A DNA stretch of 64,000 nt from Phytoactinopolyspora mesophila (GTDB taxonomy: Bacteria > Actinomycetota > Actinomycetes > Jiangellales > Jiangellaceae), in assembly GCF_010122465.1 (NCBI RefSeq), contig NZ_WLZY01000006.1, positions 62,001 through 126,000 on the forward strand. Direction: 5' to 3'. Position numbers and translations under genes: made by a program. The notes under the pieces were generated by a model. The model was not told where the DNA came from. It searched no databases and was given only the letters and a program-made list of their open reading frames with translations. Shown piece by piece: positions 16,864 to 25,039 of this stretch (within the stretch, counting starts at the first letter, position 1; each line of letters begins with the position of its first letter).

Positions 16864-16897
16864 GAAAGCCCGGCTCAGTCTGACTGGCCGGGCTTTC
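16864..16897. terminator. Hairpin terminator before att copy 2
   Basis: An 11-bp perfect stem (GAAAGCCCGGC at 16864-16874 with GCCGGGCTTTC at 16887-16897). It occupies the same position as the hairpins before the other two att copies. Confidence 0.8.
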
Positions 16898-16927
16898 CTG
16901 GTGCGTCGTTGACCTGCTGTTTTGCTG

Positions 16928-16972
16928 TGGAGCGGGTGACCGGGATTGAACCGGCACAACCAGCTTGGAAGA
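16928..16972. repeat. att copy 2 (left end of the intact element)
   Basis: The same 45 bp as the tRNA-Gly 3' half. It bounds the intact integrative element on the left and the older remnant on the right. Confidence 0.92.
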
Positions 16973-17209
16973 TAACGTCCGACCCGACTTGGCGCGGATG
17001 GCGTGAGCTGTGGCGGCATTCTCGCTGGTAAACATGCGCCCGCTGGCCGCATGTGACCGTTGTTGTCCCGGGTTTGCCGATCGATCGGGCACGTATCGGG
17101 CACGCGAGCGCACCCGTTCTACAGAAGAGGACTTCAGTTCAGGCGGCCCCGCCAGGAGTAGCACCTCCGTGGCGGGGCCTCGACCGAACCTAACTAGGAG
17201 GTTCCGGCC
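16973..17209. promoter_or_regulatory. Left-end arm sites and leader of the integrative element
   Basis: 17082-17103 carries the two spaced CGGGCAC motifs in the same arrangement as 26188-26209 at the right end, probably integrase arm-binding sites. 17145-17179 is a 10-bp GC hairpin (GGCCCCGCCA with TGGCGGGGCC). TAGGAGG at 17194-17200 serves the first gene. Confidence 0.55.
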
Positions 17210-17611
17210 GTGCATCAGAATCTACACACCTTCTCGTGTACTGCTCGACGTGACGATGATCTCTGGATTGTCGAGTGTGTCCAGCACCCGCACGTACGTA
17301 CGCGTGGGCGTCTTCTGGCCCAGGCCACCAGACGTCAACGGCACGTGCTTGCGTCCGCTGTGGGTGTGCCGGTGGCCAACCTGACCGTTGATGTGCAGCC
17401 GCTGCTGCCCGATGCGGTCAGGGATCACATCGCTCGGGCGTGGAAGCTGCGCACCACTGCTGCGTGGGCGAATCGTGAGGCTGCCGCCGCTCGCCGCGCC
17501 GCTGTTAGTGCGCTGGCGGCTGAGGGGTTGTCGTTGCGCGACATCGGCACCATCCTCGGAGTGTCCCACCAACGCGCCCACCAGCTCCTCAACCAACCGG
17601 CCGCGCGGTGA
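17210..17611 (+). CDS. Small HTH protein of the integrative element
   Basis: 133 aa from GTG 17210. The N-terminal half is a small beta-rich region (DDDLWIVECVQHPHVRTRGR). The C-terminus is a sigma-like HTH (GLSLRDIGTILGVSHQRAHQ, about residues 107-126). Such two-part proteins recur at the left end of actinomycete integrative elements, with no defined role. It is translationally coupled (GTGA overlap) to the GntR gene. Confidence 0.75.
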   Translation: MHQNLHTFSCTARRDDDLWIVECVQHPHVRTRGRLLAQATRRQRHVLASAVGVPVANLTVDVQPLLPDAVRDHIARAWKLRTTAAWANREAAAARRAAVSALAAEGLSLRDIGTILGVSHQRAHQLLNQPAAR

Positions 17612-17904
17612 GCGCGATGACACGCGAACCGGTCAAGCCGTTCGAACCTGATCGGGGTGGTCCGGGCTACTTGTTCGCGAAAGTGGCTGATCACATCGAG
17701 GCCCGTATCCGCTGCGGTGAACTCTCGCCTGATGGGCGACTGGCAGGCGAGCGGGCGTTGGCCGAGGAGTACGGCGTATCGCTTGGCACTGCCCGCCGCG
17801 CGGTCGCTGAACTGCGTGAGCGCGGCCTGGTCGTGGTGCTGCCTGCGAAGGGGACGTATGTGGTCCCGGCCGGTGGCGTCGGCCAGGGGCCGCTTTTTGC
17901 CTGA
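17608..17904 (+). CDS. Minimal GntR-family regulator
   Basis: 98 aa, only the GntR winged helix: YLFAKVADHIEARIRCGEL, then LAEEYGVSLGTARRAVAELR and a wing ending LPAKGTYVV. There is no effector domain. In pSAM2 a GntR-type repressor (KorSA) controls pra; this could be the functional analogue, but it is much shorter. The start is the GTG overlapping the previous stop, or ATG 17617. Confidence 0.85.
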   Translation: MSAMTREPVKPFEPDRGGPGYLFAKVADHIEARIRCGELSPDGRLAGERALAEEYGVSLGTARRAVAELRERGLVVVLPAKGTYVVPAGGVGQGPLFA

Positions 17905-18255
17905 CAGCGCGGCAGATCATGGGGGGTGCTGAGCCGTGCTCCTCTTGGCTGCCCTCATTCTGAGGCGTCCTCCTCGTAGCTGCCGGTCCTGTGGGCGGAG
18001 CGGGCCGGGTCAAGGGTCGAGCTTGCGAGATCGCGAAGCGACTTTGCCCTTGACGCGGGACGCGATGCTCAGAGGATGGCTGCAACGAGGGGGATGCCGA
18101 TTGGGCGAGCTTTCAGTTCGGCTCTTGTAGGTATCGATACTGCGACCAGGCCGCCCGGTCGCGCCCGGAACGGCCGCCAGGCCGCACGCCCGGCGCAGGC
18201 CGGGCGGTGCGGCGCGTCAGCGCCGCCTTGATCTCTAAGAGGTCAACTCGGCAAG
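17905..18255. other. 351-bp non-coding interval with hairpins
   Basis: 18009-18054 is a long imperfect palindrome (GTCAAGGG outside, GCTTGCGA/TCGCGAAGC inside). 18182-18212 is a strong GC hairpin (CCGCAC and GCCCGGC arms) fitting a bidirectional terminator between the GntR gene and the convergent Abi-like gene. No protein-like frame is seen. Confidence 0.55.
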
Positions 18256-18900
18256 TTAGGCGGGGCGTTCTGTGAAGATGGCCGCGACTTCGGACTGCGA
18301 TGTGATCCAGGCGCATAGGTCCGGGTCGACCCAGCGAGCGAGAGTCTTGAGGTCGGCAAGGTGTTGTTCGAGGGGCATACGGTATACCGGCTCATGATGT
18401 GCGATGCGGTTGCGAAGACGGTGAAGACGGGTGAGGCAATCGTGTAGCGGCCTGCGGCGCGGCTGATGTGGAAAGCCATGGCGCAGGACTGGTTTCCAGA
18501 GAGTGCGGTCGTACTGCGACGCCACAAGGTAGCGCCAGAAGCCGAAACTGAGCTCGGCGACTATCCGGCCGGGGTCGGCCTGTTTTCCAGTGCGTTTGAG
18601 ACGCTTCCGCGCGGTGAGGATGTCCTCACGGTGGTGTTGGGTCAGGACGCGGCCGGGGTCGTCGAACCAGCGGTCATGACCGTGCGTCGTGATGCACCAG
18701 GCCGTGAGCTGGGCATGCATGGCGTTGCGGACGAGCACTTCGATGTGGCTAAGGTCGAGCCAGAAGGCGGCTGAGATAGTGGCATTCCACTCATAGAGTG
18801 AGATGGCGGCTTGAAGGTCGCCACCGACATGCGTGCGGTAGGGCGACAGGCGCTCTCGGGAGAGTGCCCGTTCAAGACCGTCAGGGCGGCGGTTGTTCAT
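18256..18900 (-). CDS. Abi-like (Abi_2/HEPN) protein, possible phage-defence RNase
   Basis: 214 aa. The Abi-like pattern shows in LSPYRTHVGG near residue 20, LYEWNATISAAFWLDLSHIEVLVRNAM near 40-60, and a C-terminal RLRNRIAHHEPV (about 162-173). That last segment is the R-x4-6-H motif of HEPN ribonucleases found in AbiD/F-type abortive-infection proteins. It is soluble and has no signal. As cargo on a mobile element, a defence role is the natural inference. It is followed by nothing on its strand except the GC terminator. Confidence 0.8.
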   Translation of the reverse strand: MNNRRPDGLERALSRERLSPYRTHVGGDLQAAISLYEWNATISAAFWLDLSHIEVLVRNAMHAQLTAWCITTHGHDRWFDDPGRVLTQHHREDILTARKRLKRTGKQADPGRIVAELSFGFWRYLVASQYDRTLWKPVLRHGFPHQPRRRPLHDCLTRLHRLRNRIAHHEPVYRMPLEQHLADLKTLARWVDPDLCAWITSQSEVAAIFTERPA

Positions 18901-18932
18901 CCGTGCTGCCTTCCGTATACTTAATGACGAAG

Positions 18933-18967
18933 ACCCCGGTCGCCGCTGCTTTGCATGCCGCCGGGGT
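18933..18967. terminator. Hairpin downstream of the phosphatase gene
   Basis: ACCCCGG (18933-18939) pairs with CCGGGGT (18961-18967). It lies between the minus-strand phosphatase (stop at 19001) and the minus-strand Abi-like gene. Confidence 0.5.
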
Positions 18968-19000
18968 TACTGCTTTCTGGGGCTGTTGCTCTAACCGTCT

Positions 19001-19768
19001 TCATGCGCCGATCAGGGCAACCAGCGCGCTATGCACCCTGGGGGCGGCAGCCAGGACGTCCGGCCCGGTCAGGGTGTACGGGCTGCCGTCGTGGTGCGTG
19101 ACGATGGCACCGGCGGTCTGGGCGAGTGCGATGCCTGCGGCCATGTCCCATGGCTTGTTGGAGTGCACAACAACTGCGTCGATTCGTCCGGCCGCGAGCC
19201 ATGCGAGGTCGGTTGCGGCTGACCCGAGCATCCGGATGCGGCCTACGTTGTCGGCGAGGTTGGCGATTGTCGCCAACCGCTGTCGATTCTTGTTACTGCT
19301 GGTGGGGCCGGTGGCGAAGTCGCCGACTGCGACCAGGACCTCATCAACGGTTTCTGTCTGGCTGGCACGGATGGATCTGTCGTTGCAGTACGCCCGGCCG
19401 TCGCGCGTCGCGTACCGTTCGCGGTGGGCGGGCAGGGCGATCTCTCCGTGTACGGGGGTGTCTGCTTCGATGAGCGCCAGCGCTACTCCGAAGTTGGGTA
19501 GGCCTCGGCTGAAGTTCGTGGTGCCGTCAATCGGGTCCAGGCACCAGTAGGGATCTGGTGGCCCGCTGTGGCCACGCTCTTCGCCGAGGAAGCCGATGTC
19601 AGGTGTGAGGTCGCGTAGGAGCGTGCGCAGCTCGTCTTCGATGGCGAAGTCGGTGGCTGTGGCGTAGTCCCGATCGGACTTGTATGTGCGTTCAAGTGCG
19701 CGACTTCGGCCGAGGATTTCCAGCGCCTGGTCGATGGCGGCAGTCGAGGCGTGTTCACGCGTGAACAT
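19001..19768 (-). CDS. Inositol-monophosphatase-family phosphatase
   Basis: 255 aa from ATG 19768 (MFTREHASTAAIDQAL); an in-frame start at 19885 would overlap the XRE gene by 131 bp. The three Mg/Li-site motifs are present: FLGEERG, WCLDPIDGTTNF and NKPWDMAAGIAL. The family hydrolyses inositol phosphates, 3'-phosphoadenosine nucleotides or fructose bisphosphate, and the sequence does not decide among them. It overlaps the upstream regulator gene by 14 bp, so the two are co-expressed on the mobile element. Confidence 0.88.
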   Translation of the reverse strand: MFTREHASTAAIDQALEILGRSRALERTYKSDRDYATATDFAIEDELRTLLRDLTPDIGFLGEERGHSGPPDPYWCLDPIDGTTNFSRGLPNFGVALALIEADTPVHGEIALPAHRERYATRDGRAYCNDRSIRASQTETVDEVLVAVGDFATGPTSSNKNRQRLATIANLADNVGRIRMLGSAATDLAWLAAGRIDAVVVHSNKPWDMAAGIALAQTAGAIVTHHDGSPYTLTGPDVLAAAPRVHSALVALIGA

Positions 19769-20678
19769 CGTGTCCGGCGTCCCAAGCTTGGGTGAATACG
19801 TGTCCGAAGATCGGGAACAGGCCGTGGGGCTCGTGTTCGTTGGCCTCGATGACGAGCGTTGGTGAGTCCAGGCCTCGGGCGTCATGGAGATAGGGCTGCA
19901 CTATCGCGCGGTAGCCGTCAACGATGGTGATGTTGAAGCGCAGAGTCTCGTCATAGGTGCGGATCTGGAGCCGTTCGACGGCCTGCGGCGACAGCTGGTC
20001 GGTGAGCCGGAGAAGTGCGTGCATGTTCGTACGCGTCAACTCGGCTAGGTGCCCGGCTGGCATACCTTCTTCGTCTTCACGCGCCCGAATCGATGTGCCG
20101 TCTGGGTCGAGGAACAGGCACCGCAGATGTAGACCGTTCTCGATCAGTTCGGCGAGCGTGACGTCTGAGATGCCTTGGCAGACTGCGTTGAGACTTAGTC
20201 CCATGACGTCGGCTCGATCCGCTGCGGCGAGAGTTCGCACAAGCGGCATTGCTGCCTGGGTCTCTTCCCGAGTCGAATATACCGCCACAATGTCCTTCAC
20301 CGCTGGCGCGTCCATGGGGCCGCCTCGGGGTGAGATTCGGGCGTTCACGAGCGTTTCAAGTCGGGTGACTGCCGCACGAAGCTCGCCCACTTCGTCGCCT
20401 TCGGGAGTCTGGGGCAGCTCGACCTTGGCCGCGGGCTCGGTTACCCCGAGCGGCTGATCCAACGACAATGAGTAAAGCGCGGCGGATGCCAGCACGACAT
20501 CGGCCGGTGGTCTCGTCCTGCCTTTGATCCAGTTGCTCACAGCAGACTCGGAGTAGGCGCCGGACTCCGGTCCAACCCCCGCATCCTTCAACGCGGCCGC
20601 CAGGGCCGAAGCTCCACCGGCCGCGCGGCGAGCCTCCATCAACAGGCCCCGAATAACCGCATCCCAAGAAGTCATCAC
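19755..20678 (-). CDS. XRE-type regulator with DUF5919-like C-terminal domain
   Basis: 307 aa. Residues about 10-60 form an HTH that reads like a cytoplasmic repressor (ALKDAGVGPESGAYSESAVSNWIKG). A short coiled segment (ELRAAVTRLETLV) follows. The C-terminal 190 residues (VYSTREETQAAMPLVRTL, LRCLFLDPDGTSIRAREDEE, GYRAIVQPYLHDARG) look like the actinobacterial DUF5919 domain; I see no HKD nuclease motif. It probably senses a signal and controls the divergent pra-tra-rep operon and/or its own operon with the phosphatase. Confidence 0.75.
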   Translation of the reverse strand: MMTSWDAVIRGLLMEARRAAGGASALAAALKDAGVGPESGAYSESAVSNWIKGRTRPPADVVLASAALYSLSLDQPLGVTEPAAKVELPQTPEGDEVGELRAAVTRLETLVNARISPRGGPMDAPAVKDIVAVYSTREETQAAMPLVRTLAAADRADVMGLSLNAVCQGISDVTLAELIENGLHLRCLFLDPDGTSIRAREDEEGMPAGHLAELTRTNMHALLRLTDQLSPQAVERLQIRTYDETLRFNITIVDGYRAIVQPYLHDARGLDSPTLVIEANEHEPHGLFPIFGHVFTQAWDAGHDVHA

Positions 20679-20728
20679 GGGTTCGATGTTCCCACAACTC
20701 GTTCCAGAAGCGAAGTCCCGGTAGTGAA

Positions 20729-20743
20729 TCGCTTGACAAGCGA
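20729..20743. promoter_or_regulatory. Palindrome overlapping a -35 element, pra promoter
   Basis: TCGCTTGACAAGCGA is a perfect palindrome around a central A and contains TTGACA (20733-20738). A -10-like TGTACT lies 17 bp on at 20756. Half-sites (GAATCGCTT, GCGATTC) recur on both sides up to about 20800. It is a likely operator for the XRE or GntR regulator, blocking transcription towards pra. Confidence 0.6.
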
Positions 20744-20811
20744 ATCGCTTTTAGGTGTACTGGTTGCTAGTGGAGCGATTCACGCTCCTGGAGCGATTGC
20801 CGGAGGCGGTC

Positions 20812-21237
20812 ATGGCGTTGCAGGGTGCTATCCCGGTGGAGTTTGGTGTGGTGTTTCCGCATGGTGCGTTTGTGATCGGTGAGGTCACGGCGGAGGCGGA
20901 TTTTGATGCGTCGACGCGGGACAACCGGGTGCAGAAGCGGGACAAGGTCAGCGGGTTGCCGGTGTGGCAGGTGCCGGTGATGGATGCCGACCCGGAGGCT
21001 CGTAAGGGGCAGCGTGAGTTGACGGTGAAGATCGCGGCGGAGGTGCAGCCGGTGCCGCCGGAGATCTTGAACGGGACGCCGTTTCGCCCGGTGGAGTTTG
21101 AGGGGTTGACGGTGACGCCGTATGTGGACACCAACGGCCCACGTGCACGGCAGGCATTCAGCTTCCGGGCGTCGGGGATGCGCAAACCCGGCAACAAGCC
21201 AGCGGCGAAGGATGCGGCTGCGCGGGATGCGGCCTGA
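20812..21237 (+). CDS. pra: Pra-like activator of replication, integration and excision
   Basis: 141 aa from ATG 20812 with GGAGGCGG upstream; the longer open frame to 20755 lacks a ribosome site. The sequence matches the Pra family of pSAM2-type elements: EFGVVFPHGAFVIGEVTAEA, WQVPVMDADPEARKG and FRPVEFEGLTVTPYV. In pSAM2 Pra switches on rep, xis and int. Its promoter lies in the palindrome-rich gap shared with the XRE gene. Confidence 0.9.
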   Translation: MALQGAIPVEFGVVFPHGAFVIGEVTAEADFDASTRDNRVQKRDKVSGLPVWQVPVMDADPEARKGQRELTVKIAAEVQPVPPEILNGTPFRPVEFEGLTVTPYVDTNGPRARQAFSFRASGMRKPGNKPAAKDAAARDAA

Positions 21238-21322
21238 CCCACATAGACCGGCGCGGGGATCAGACCGGCTACCAACCTTTGATCCCCGCGCCTTCCAACA
21301 CCCCCAGCTTGGAGGGATCGGC

Positions 21323-21550
21323 ATGTCCAACCCTACCCACCACCACCACGAGCAGACGTGGACTGAGCCGCTGTTCACCTTTGGTGTCAGCAACGGCGTC
21401 ACAAGGCCGGGGCTGTTGTTTCCCTGTGCCGGCTGCCACGCCCTGACCGTCACCGAGCCCGGCGAGTGGTGCGCTGATTGCGCCGAACCATCGACCCGCC
21501 CAGTCCGAGCCGGCCGACGTTCCACCGGTTCGGAGAGGGGGCGGTCGTGA
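21323..21550 (+). CDS. Small zinc-ribbon-like protein
   Basis: 75 aa from ATG 21323 with GGAGGG upstream. It contains two CxxC pairs (CAGC and CADC, 18 residues apart), so it is probably a metal-binding ribbon. The C-terminus is basic. Its stop overlaps the start of the transfer gene (TGATG). Small Cys-pair proteins sit at this position in many related elements; function unknown. Confidence 0.75.
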   Translation: MSNPTHHHHEQTWTEPLFTFGVSNGVTRPGLLFPCAGCHALTVTEPGEWCADCAEPSTRPVRAGRRSTGSERGRS

Positions 21551-23001
21551 TGGGTGCCCACTACGCCAACGACCCGGCGCACGGGGATGAGTACTACACC
21601 CCACGCCGTCCCGGTGATGACGACCCGCTGATCATCTCGGTGGTCAAGCTCGTGTTCATGCTCGCAGCGGTACCGTTCGTGCTGCTGTGGCGCCACCCGG
21701 TCGCGACCCCGACCATCGTGGTCGGGCTGTGGCTGCTGTTCTTCCACGGCGTGGCGTTCACTGTCCTCACCCTGACCCTGATCGCGGGACTGGTGGTCTG
21801 GTACTGGCGTGCTCCGGACAGCTTCGAACGGTTCGTGGTGCACCAGGTGCGTGCCTGGTGGCGACGCTGGCGCGTCTACTCCCGGGGCTGGTCGTCGGCG
21901 ATGCACATGTGCGGCCTGGCGAAAGGGTGGGGCGCGAAGCAGTACGCCCCCCACGTGATCACCGTGCGCTGTGATCCGCACACCGATCACGTCCGGGTGA
22001 AACTGCTCCCCGGACAGACCAGCGACGACTTCGCCGCCCGCGCGGACGCGCTCGCCGCCACCTTCGGGGCGCTCGCCTGCCGGGTCGAAGAAGACAAGCC
22101 GGGGGTGCTGTGGTTGCGGTTCGTTCACGCCGACGCGCTACACGAGCCGGTACCGCCGTTGGAGCCGGATGACCCGGTAGCGCTCGATGCGCTGACCCTC
22201 GGTACCACCGACACCGGTGCCCCGTGGCAGTTGGGCCTGCCCGGCACCCATGTCCTCGTTGCTGGTGCGACCAACTCGGGGAAGGGGTCGGTGATCTGGT
22301 CCACCATCTGCGCCGTGGCCCCGGCGATCCGGGACGGGTGGGTGCAGGTGTGGGCGGTTGACCCGAAAGGCGGCATCGAACTGGCCCCCGGCGCGGGCAT
22401 GTTTGCTCGCTTCGCCCACGAACCCGAAGCGATGGTCCAGCTCATCGAGGAGGCGGCGGGGTTGATCCGGACTCGCGCCGATGCCATGCGCGGACACACC
22501 CGCCAACACACCCCGACCACACGTGATCCGTTCGTGCTGCTCATCATCGACGAACTGGCGTTCCTCACCGCATACATGCGCGACCGGGCGTTGACGAAAC
22601 GCCTCGCGTCGGCCCTGTCGGTGGTGCTGTCCCAAGGCCGCGCGGCCGGGCTGTGCGTGCTCGCGGCGGTGCAAGACCCACGTAAAGAGATCGTGAACAT
22701 GCGCGATCTGTTCCCCACCCGCATCGCGCTACGCATGACCGAGGCCGATCAGGTGGACATGGTCCTCGGCGACGGCACCCACCACCGCGGCGCCCACTGC
22801 GAACGCATACCCGAACACACCCCAGGTGTCGGGTACGTCGCCGTAGATGGGCGCGCCGAACCCATCCGAGTCCGCGCGGCCTACCTCGCCGACGACGACA
22901 TCACCACCCTGTGTGAACGCTTCGCACCCCACCGGTCCACCGCCAGGGCATCCGGTGGCCCGGTGGTGCGGGCTGTCTCGACAGAAGCGGAGGCGGCGTG
23001 A
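21550..23001 (+). CDS. traSA: FtsK/SpoIIIE-type conjugal transfer ATPase (TraSA/TraB-like)
   Basis: 483 aa. Two membrane helices (VVKLVFMLAAVPFVLLW, and a second near residues 50-75) precede the motor domain. Walker A is VAGATNSGKGSVIW (about 233-246) and Walker B FVLLIIDELAFL (about 327-338), with a Q-rich sensor block QGRAAGLCVLAAVQDP. Such proteins move double-stranded element DNA between mycelia as hexameric pumps. The start codon overlaps the upstream stop; the next gene overlaps its stop in the same way. Confidence 0.93.
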   Translation: MGAHYANDPAHGDEYYTPRRPGDDDPLIISVVKLVFMLAAVPFVLLWRHPVATPTIVVGLWLLFFHGVAFTVLTLTLIAGLVVWYWRAPDSFERFVVHQVRAWWRRWRVYSRGWSSAMHMCGLAKGWGAKQYAPHVITVRCDPHTDHVRVKLLPGQTSDDFAARADALAATFGALACRVEEDKPGVLWLRFVHADALHEPVPPLEPDDPVALDALTLGTTDTGAPWQLGLPGTHVLVAGATNSGKGSVIWSTICAVAPAIRDGWVQVWAVDPKGGIELAPGAGMFARFAHEPEAMVQLIEEAAGLIRTRADAMRGHTRQHTPTTRDPFVLLIIDELAFLTAYMRDRALTKRLASALSVVLSQGRAAGLCVLAAVQDPRKEIVNMRDLFPTRIALRMTEADQVDMVLGDGTHHRGAHCERIPEHTPGVGYVAVDGRAEPIRVRAAYLADDDITTLCERFAPHRSTARASGGPVVRAVSTEAEAA

Positions 23002-23276
23002 TGAGCATCCACATCGACCACGACCACATGATCAGCCGCGCGAGCACGCACCACGCTCGCCGTGTCCACGGGCACGACTGGGAAGTGTCCTGGCTACCCG
23101 AGCAACAGCTCACCCGTAACAAGGCGATCACCGCCATGACCCTCGCGGAGATCGTCGCGACCAAGACCGCCGACGGTGGGCTTCACTGCGATGACCCGGA
23201 CTGGTCACTCATCGACACCCTCGCCAGCGAACTCGGTCTCACCGGCCCCGCCGCCGTCGCCTCCCTCGGAGCGTGA
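23001..23276 (+). CDS. Small conserved protein of the integrative element
   Basis: 91 aa. A His-rich N-terminus (HIDHDHMISRASTHHARRVH) is followed by a compact region (WEVSWLPEQQLTRNKAITAM) and a C-terminal helix. It lies between the transfer ATPase and repSA, with a TGATG overlap. I do not recognise a named family; it could be a spread (Spd-like) accessory by position only. Confidence 0.65.
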   Translation: MSIHIDHDHMISRASTHHARRVHGHDWEVSWLPEQQLTRNKAITAMTLAEIVATKTADGGLHCDDPDWSLIDTLASELGLTGPAAVASLGA

Positions 23277-23280
23277 CCCC

Positions 23281-24825
23281 ATGACCACGCCGACCCTGGA
23301 CGACGACACCATACGCGGGCTCGCCGTCGCCGAGAAGGTGTGTGTGCGCCCGATCCTGTCCAAACTCACCGACACTGAGACCGGTGACACCCGCACGGTG
23401 CTCATCCCGTGCGGAGCCACCCGCGAACAAGTGTGCCCGTCCTGCGCCGACCGCGCGCGGAGACTGCGCATGCAGCAATGCCGGGAAGGGTGGCACCTCA
23501 GCGAAGAACCCACCACCGACAACGACGAAAGCCAGGACGACGACGACACCGACGAGGACCAAGGCGAGGGCGACGGCGATGGGGCGGGGGAAGGTGGGGT
23601 GCGTCGGGTCCGCTCCACCCGCCGCCGCGATGACGCCGACGACCTGCCACGTCCGCCGAAGCAGCACACGACTCTCGGCCGCAGCTTCGACACCCCGGAC
23701 GGCAAGACCTACCGGCCGTCGATGTTCCTCACGTTGACGATGCCGTCCTATGGGCGGGTGACCCGTGAAGGCGTTCCCGTCGATCCAGGCTCGTATGACT
23801 ACCGGCAAGCGGCGTTGGATGCGCTGCACTTCCCGAAACTCATCGACCGGTTCTGGCAGAACCTACGCCGCGCCACCGGTGTCCCGGTGCAATACTTCGC
23901 CACCGTCGAACCACAACGACGACTCGCCCCGCACCTGCACGCCGCCGTCCGGGGCACCTTCCCACGTGCCCTGATCCGGCAAGTCGTCACCGCGACCTAC
24001 CACCAACTCTGGTGGCCCTCCTTCGATGAGCCGGCCTACGTGGACCGGCTACCGGTCTGGGACGAGCACGCGTGCGGCTACGTCGATCCCGACACCGGGG
24101 CCTCGTTGCCGACCTGGGACGAAGCCCTCGACCAACTCGACGCCCACCCCGACGCCGAACCGGCGCACGTGGTCCGGTTCGGTACCCAGATCGACATGCA
24201 AGGCATCCTCGCCGGAACCCCCGCCGCCGACCGACGCGTCGGCTACCTCACCAAATACCTGACCAAGAACATCGCCGACGACCTCAACGACGATGGCGAA
24301 GTCTCGGCGGCCCGGCAAGCACATATCGATCGGATCGCCGACGAAGTGCGTTGGCTACCGTGTGCCCCGACGTGTGCGCACTGGCTCCGCTTCGGCGTGC
24401 AACCGAAGAACACCCGACCCGGGCAGGTACCGGGGCTGTGCCGGTCCAAAGCACACGACCGGGACCACCTCGGCCTCGGCGGCCGCCGCGTCCTCGTCTC
24501 CCGGAAATGGACCGGCAAGACGCTAACCGAGCACAAAGCGGACCGGGCCGCCATTGTCCGGACTGTCTTGGAAGACGCCGGTATCGATATGGACGACCAT
24601 GGCGAGTTTTCGGCAACCGCCACCCGAGCAGACGGCCTACCCCGCTACGTCTGGTCACCCGTCCGCCCCGGCGAGGCAGACGCGCCGTCGTATCTGCGGC
24701 TCATCGCCCACGCCATCAACCGAAGACAGGCCTGGCGCGAGCAATACGAACAGGCCAAACAACGCGCCGGACCACCCGACCCGAATCTTTCGGCAACCAT
24801 CCCCGGAGCCGCCACAGCGGCATGA
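23281..24825 (+). CDS. repSA: RepSA-family rolling-circle replication initiator
   Basis: 514 aa from ATG 23281, 4 bp after the previous stop. An N-terminal CPSCADRARRLRMQQCR zinc-like segment is followed by an acidic low-complexity linker (about 80-110). Rep motifs follow: FLTLTMPSYGRV, the HUH-like PHLHAAVRG (about residue 220) and the Tyr-Lys motif VGYLTKYLTKN (about 322). It should nick a double-strand origin to start replication of the excised element. A second Cys/His cluster (LPCAPTCAHWLRFG) follows. Confidence 0.93.
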   Translation: MTTPTLDDDTIRGLAVAEKVCVRPILSKLTDTETGDTRTVLIPCGATREQVCPSCADRARRLRMQQCREGWHLSEEPTTDNDESQDDDDTDEDQGEGDGDGAGEGGVRRVRSTRRRDDADDLPRPPKQHTTLGRSFDTPDGKTYRPSMFLTLTMPSYGRVTREGVPVDPGSYDYRQAALDALHFPKLIDRFWQNLRRATGVPVQYFATVEPQRRLAPHLHAAVRGTFPRALIRQVVTATYHQLWWPSFDEPAYVDRLPVWDEHACGYVDPDTGASLPTWDEALDQLDAHPDAEPAHVVRFGTQIDMQGILAGTPAADRRVGYLTKYLTKNIADDLNDDGEVSAARQAHIDRIADEVRWLPCAPTCAHWLRFGVQPKNTRPGQVPGLCRSKAHDRDHLGLGGRRVLVSRKWTGKTLTEHKADRAAIVRTVLEDAGIDMDDHGEFSATATRADGLPRYVWSPVRPGEADAPSYLRLIAHAINRRQAWREQYEQAKQRAGPPDPNLSATIPGAATAA

Positions 24826-24841
24826 TCGAAAGGAACCGACC

Positions 24842-25039
24842 ATGGAACGTCTACTCACCGTGGCTCAAGCCGCCGAGCTGCTGGGGACCACAACTCGGTT
24901 TCCACGGCGACTGATTGCAGAGCGCCGTATCCGGTTCGTCAAGATCGGCCGACATGTGCGGATACCTGCGTCGTCGCTGGTCCAGATGGTGGAGGCGGGC
25001 ACAGTAGAGCCTCGCCGGTCGTGTCGGCGGGCGGCGTGA
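24842..25039 (+). CDS. xis: Excisionase (Xis)
   Basis: 65 aa with a MerR-like winged HTH: LLTVAQAAELLGTTTRFPRR then RIRFVKIGRHVRIPASSLVQ. It has GAAAGGA upstream of the ATG. It directs the integrase towards excision. The stop overlaps the integrase start (TGATG), so the two are translated together. Confidence 0.9.
   Translation: MERLLTVAQAAELLGTTTRFPRRLIAERRIRFVKIGRHVRIPASSLVQMVEAGTVEPRRSCRRAA

Noticed and set aside
17936-18130. A 64-codon open frame after the GntR gene
   Set aside because: No ribosome site, Arg/Cys-rich random composition, and it crosses the long palindrome.
23041-24900. Tandem GC-rich short repeats around repSA considered as CRISPR or iterons
   Set aside because: No regular spacing or conserved repeat unit; no CRISPR array or cas gene anywhere in the window.
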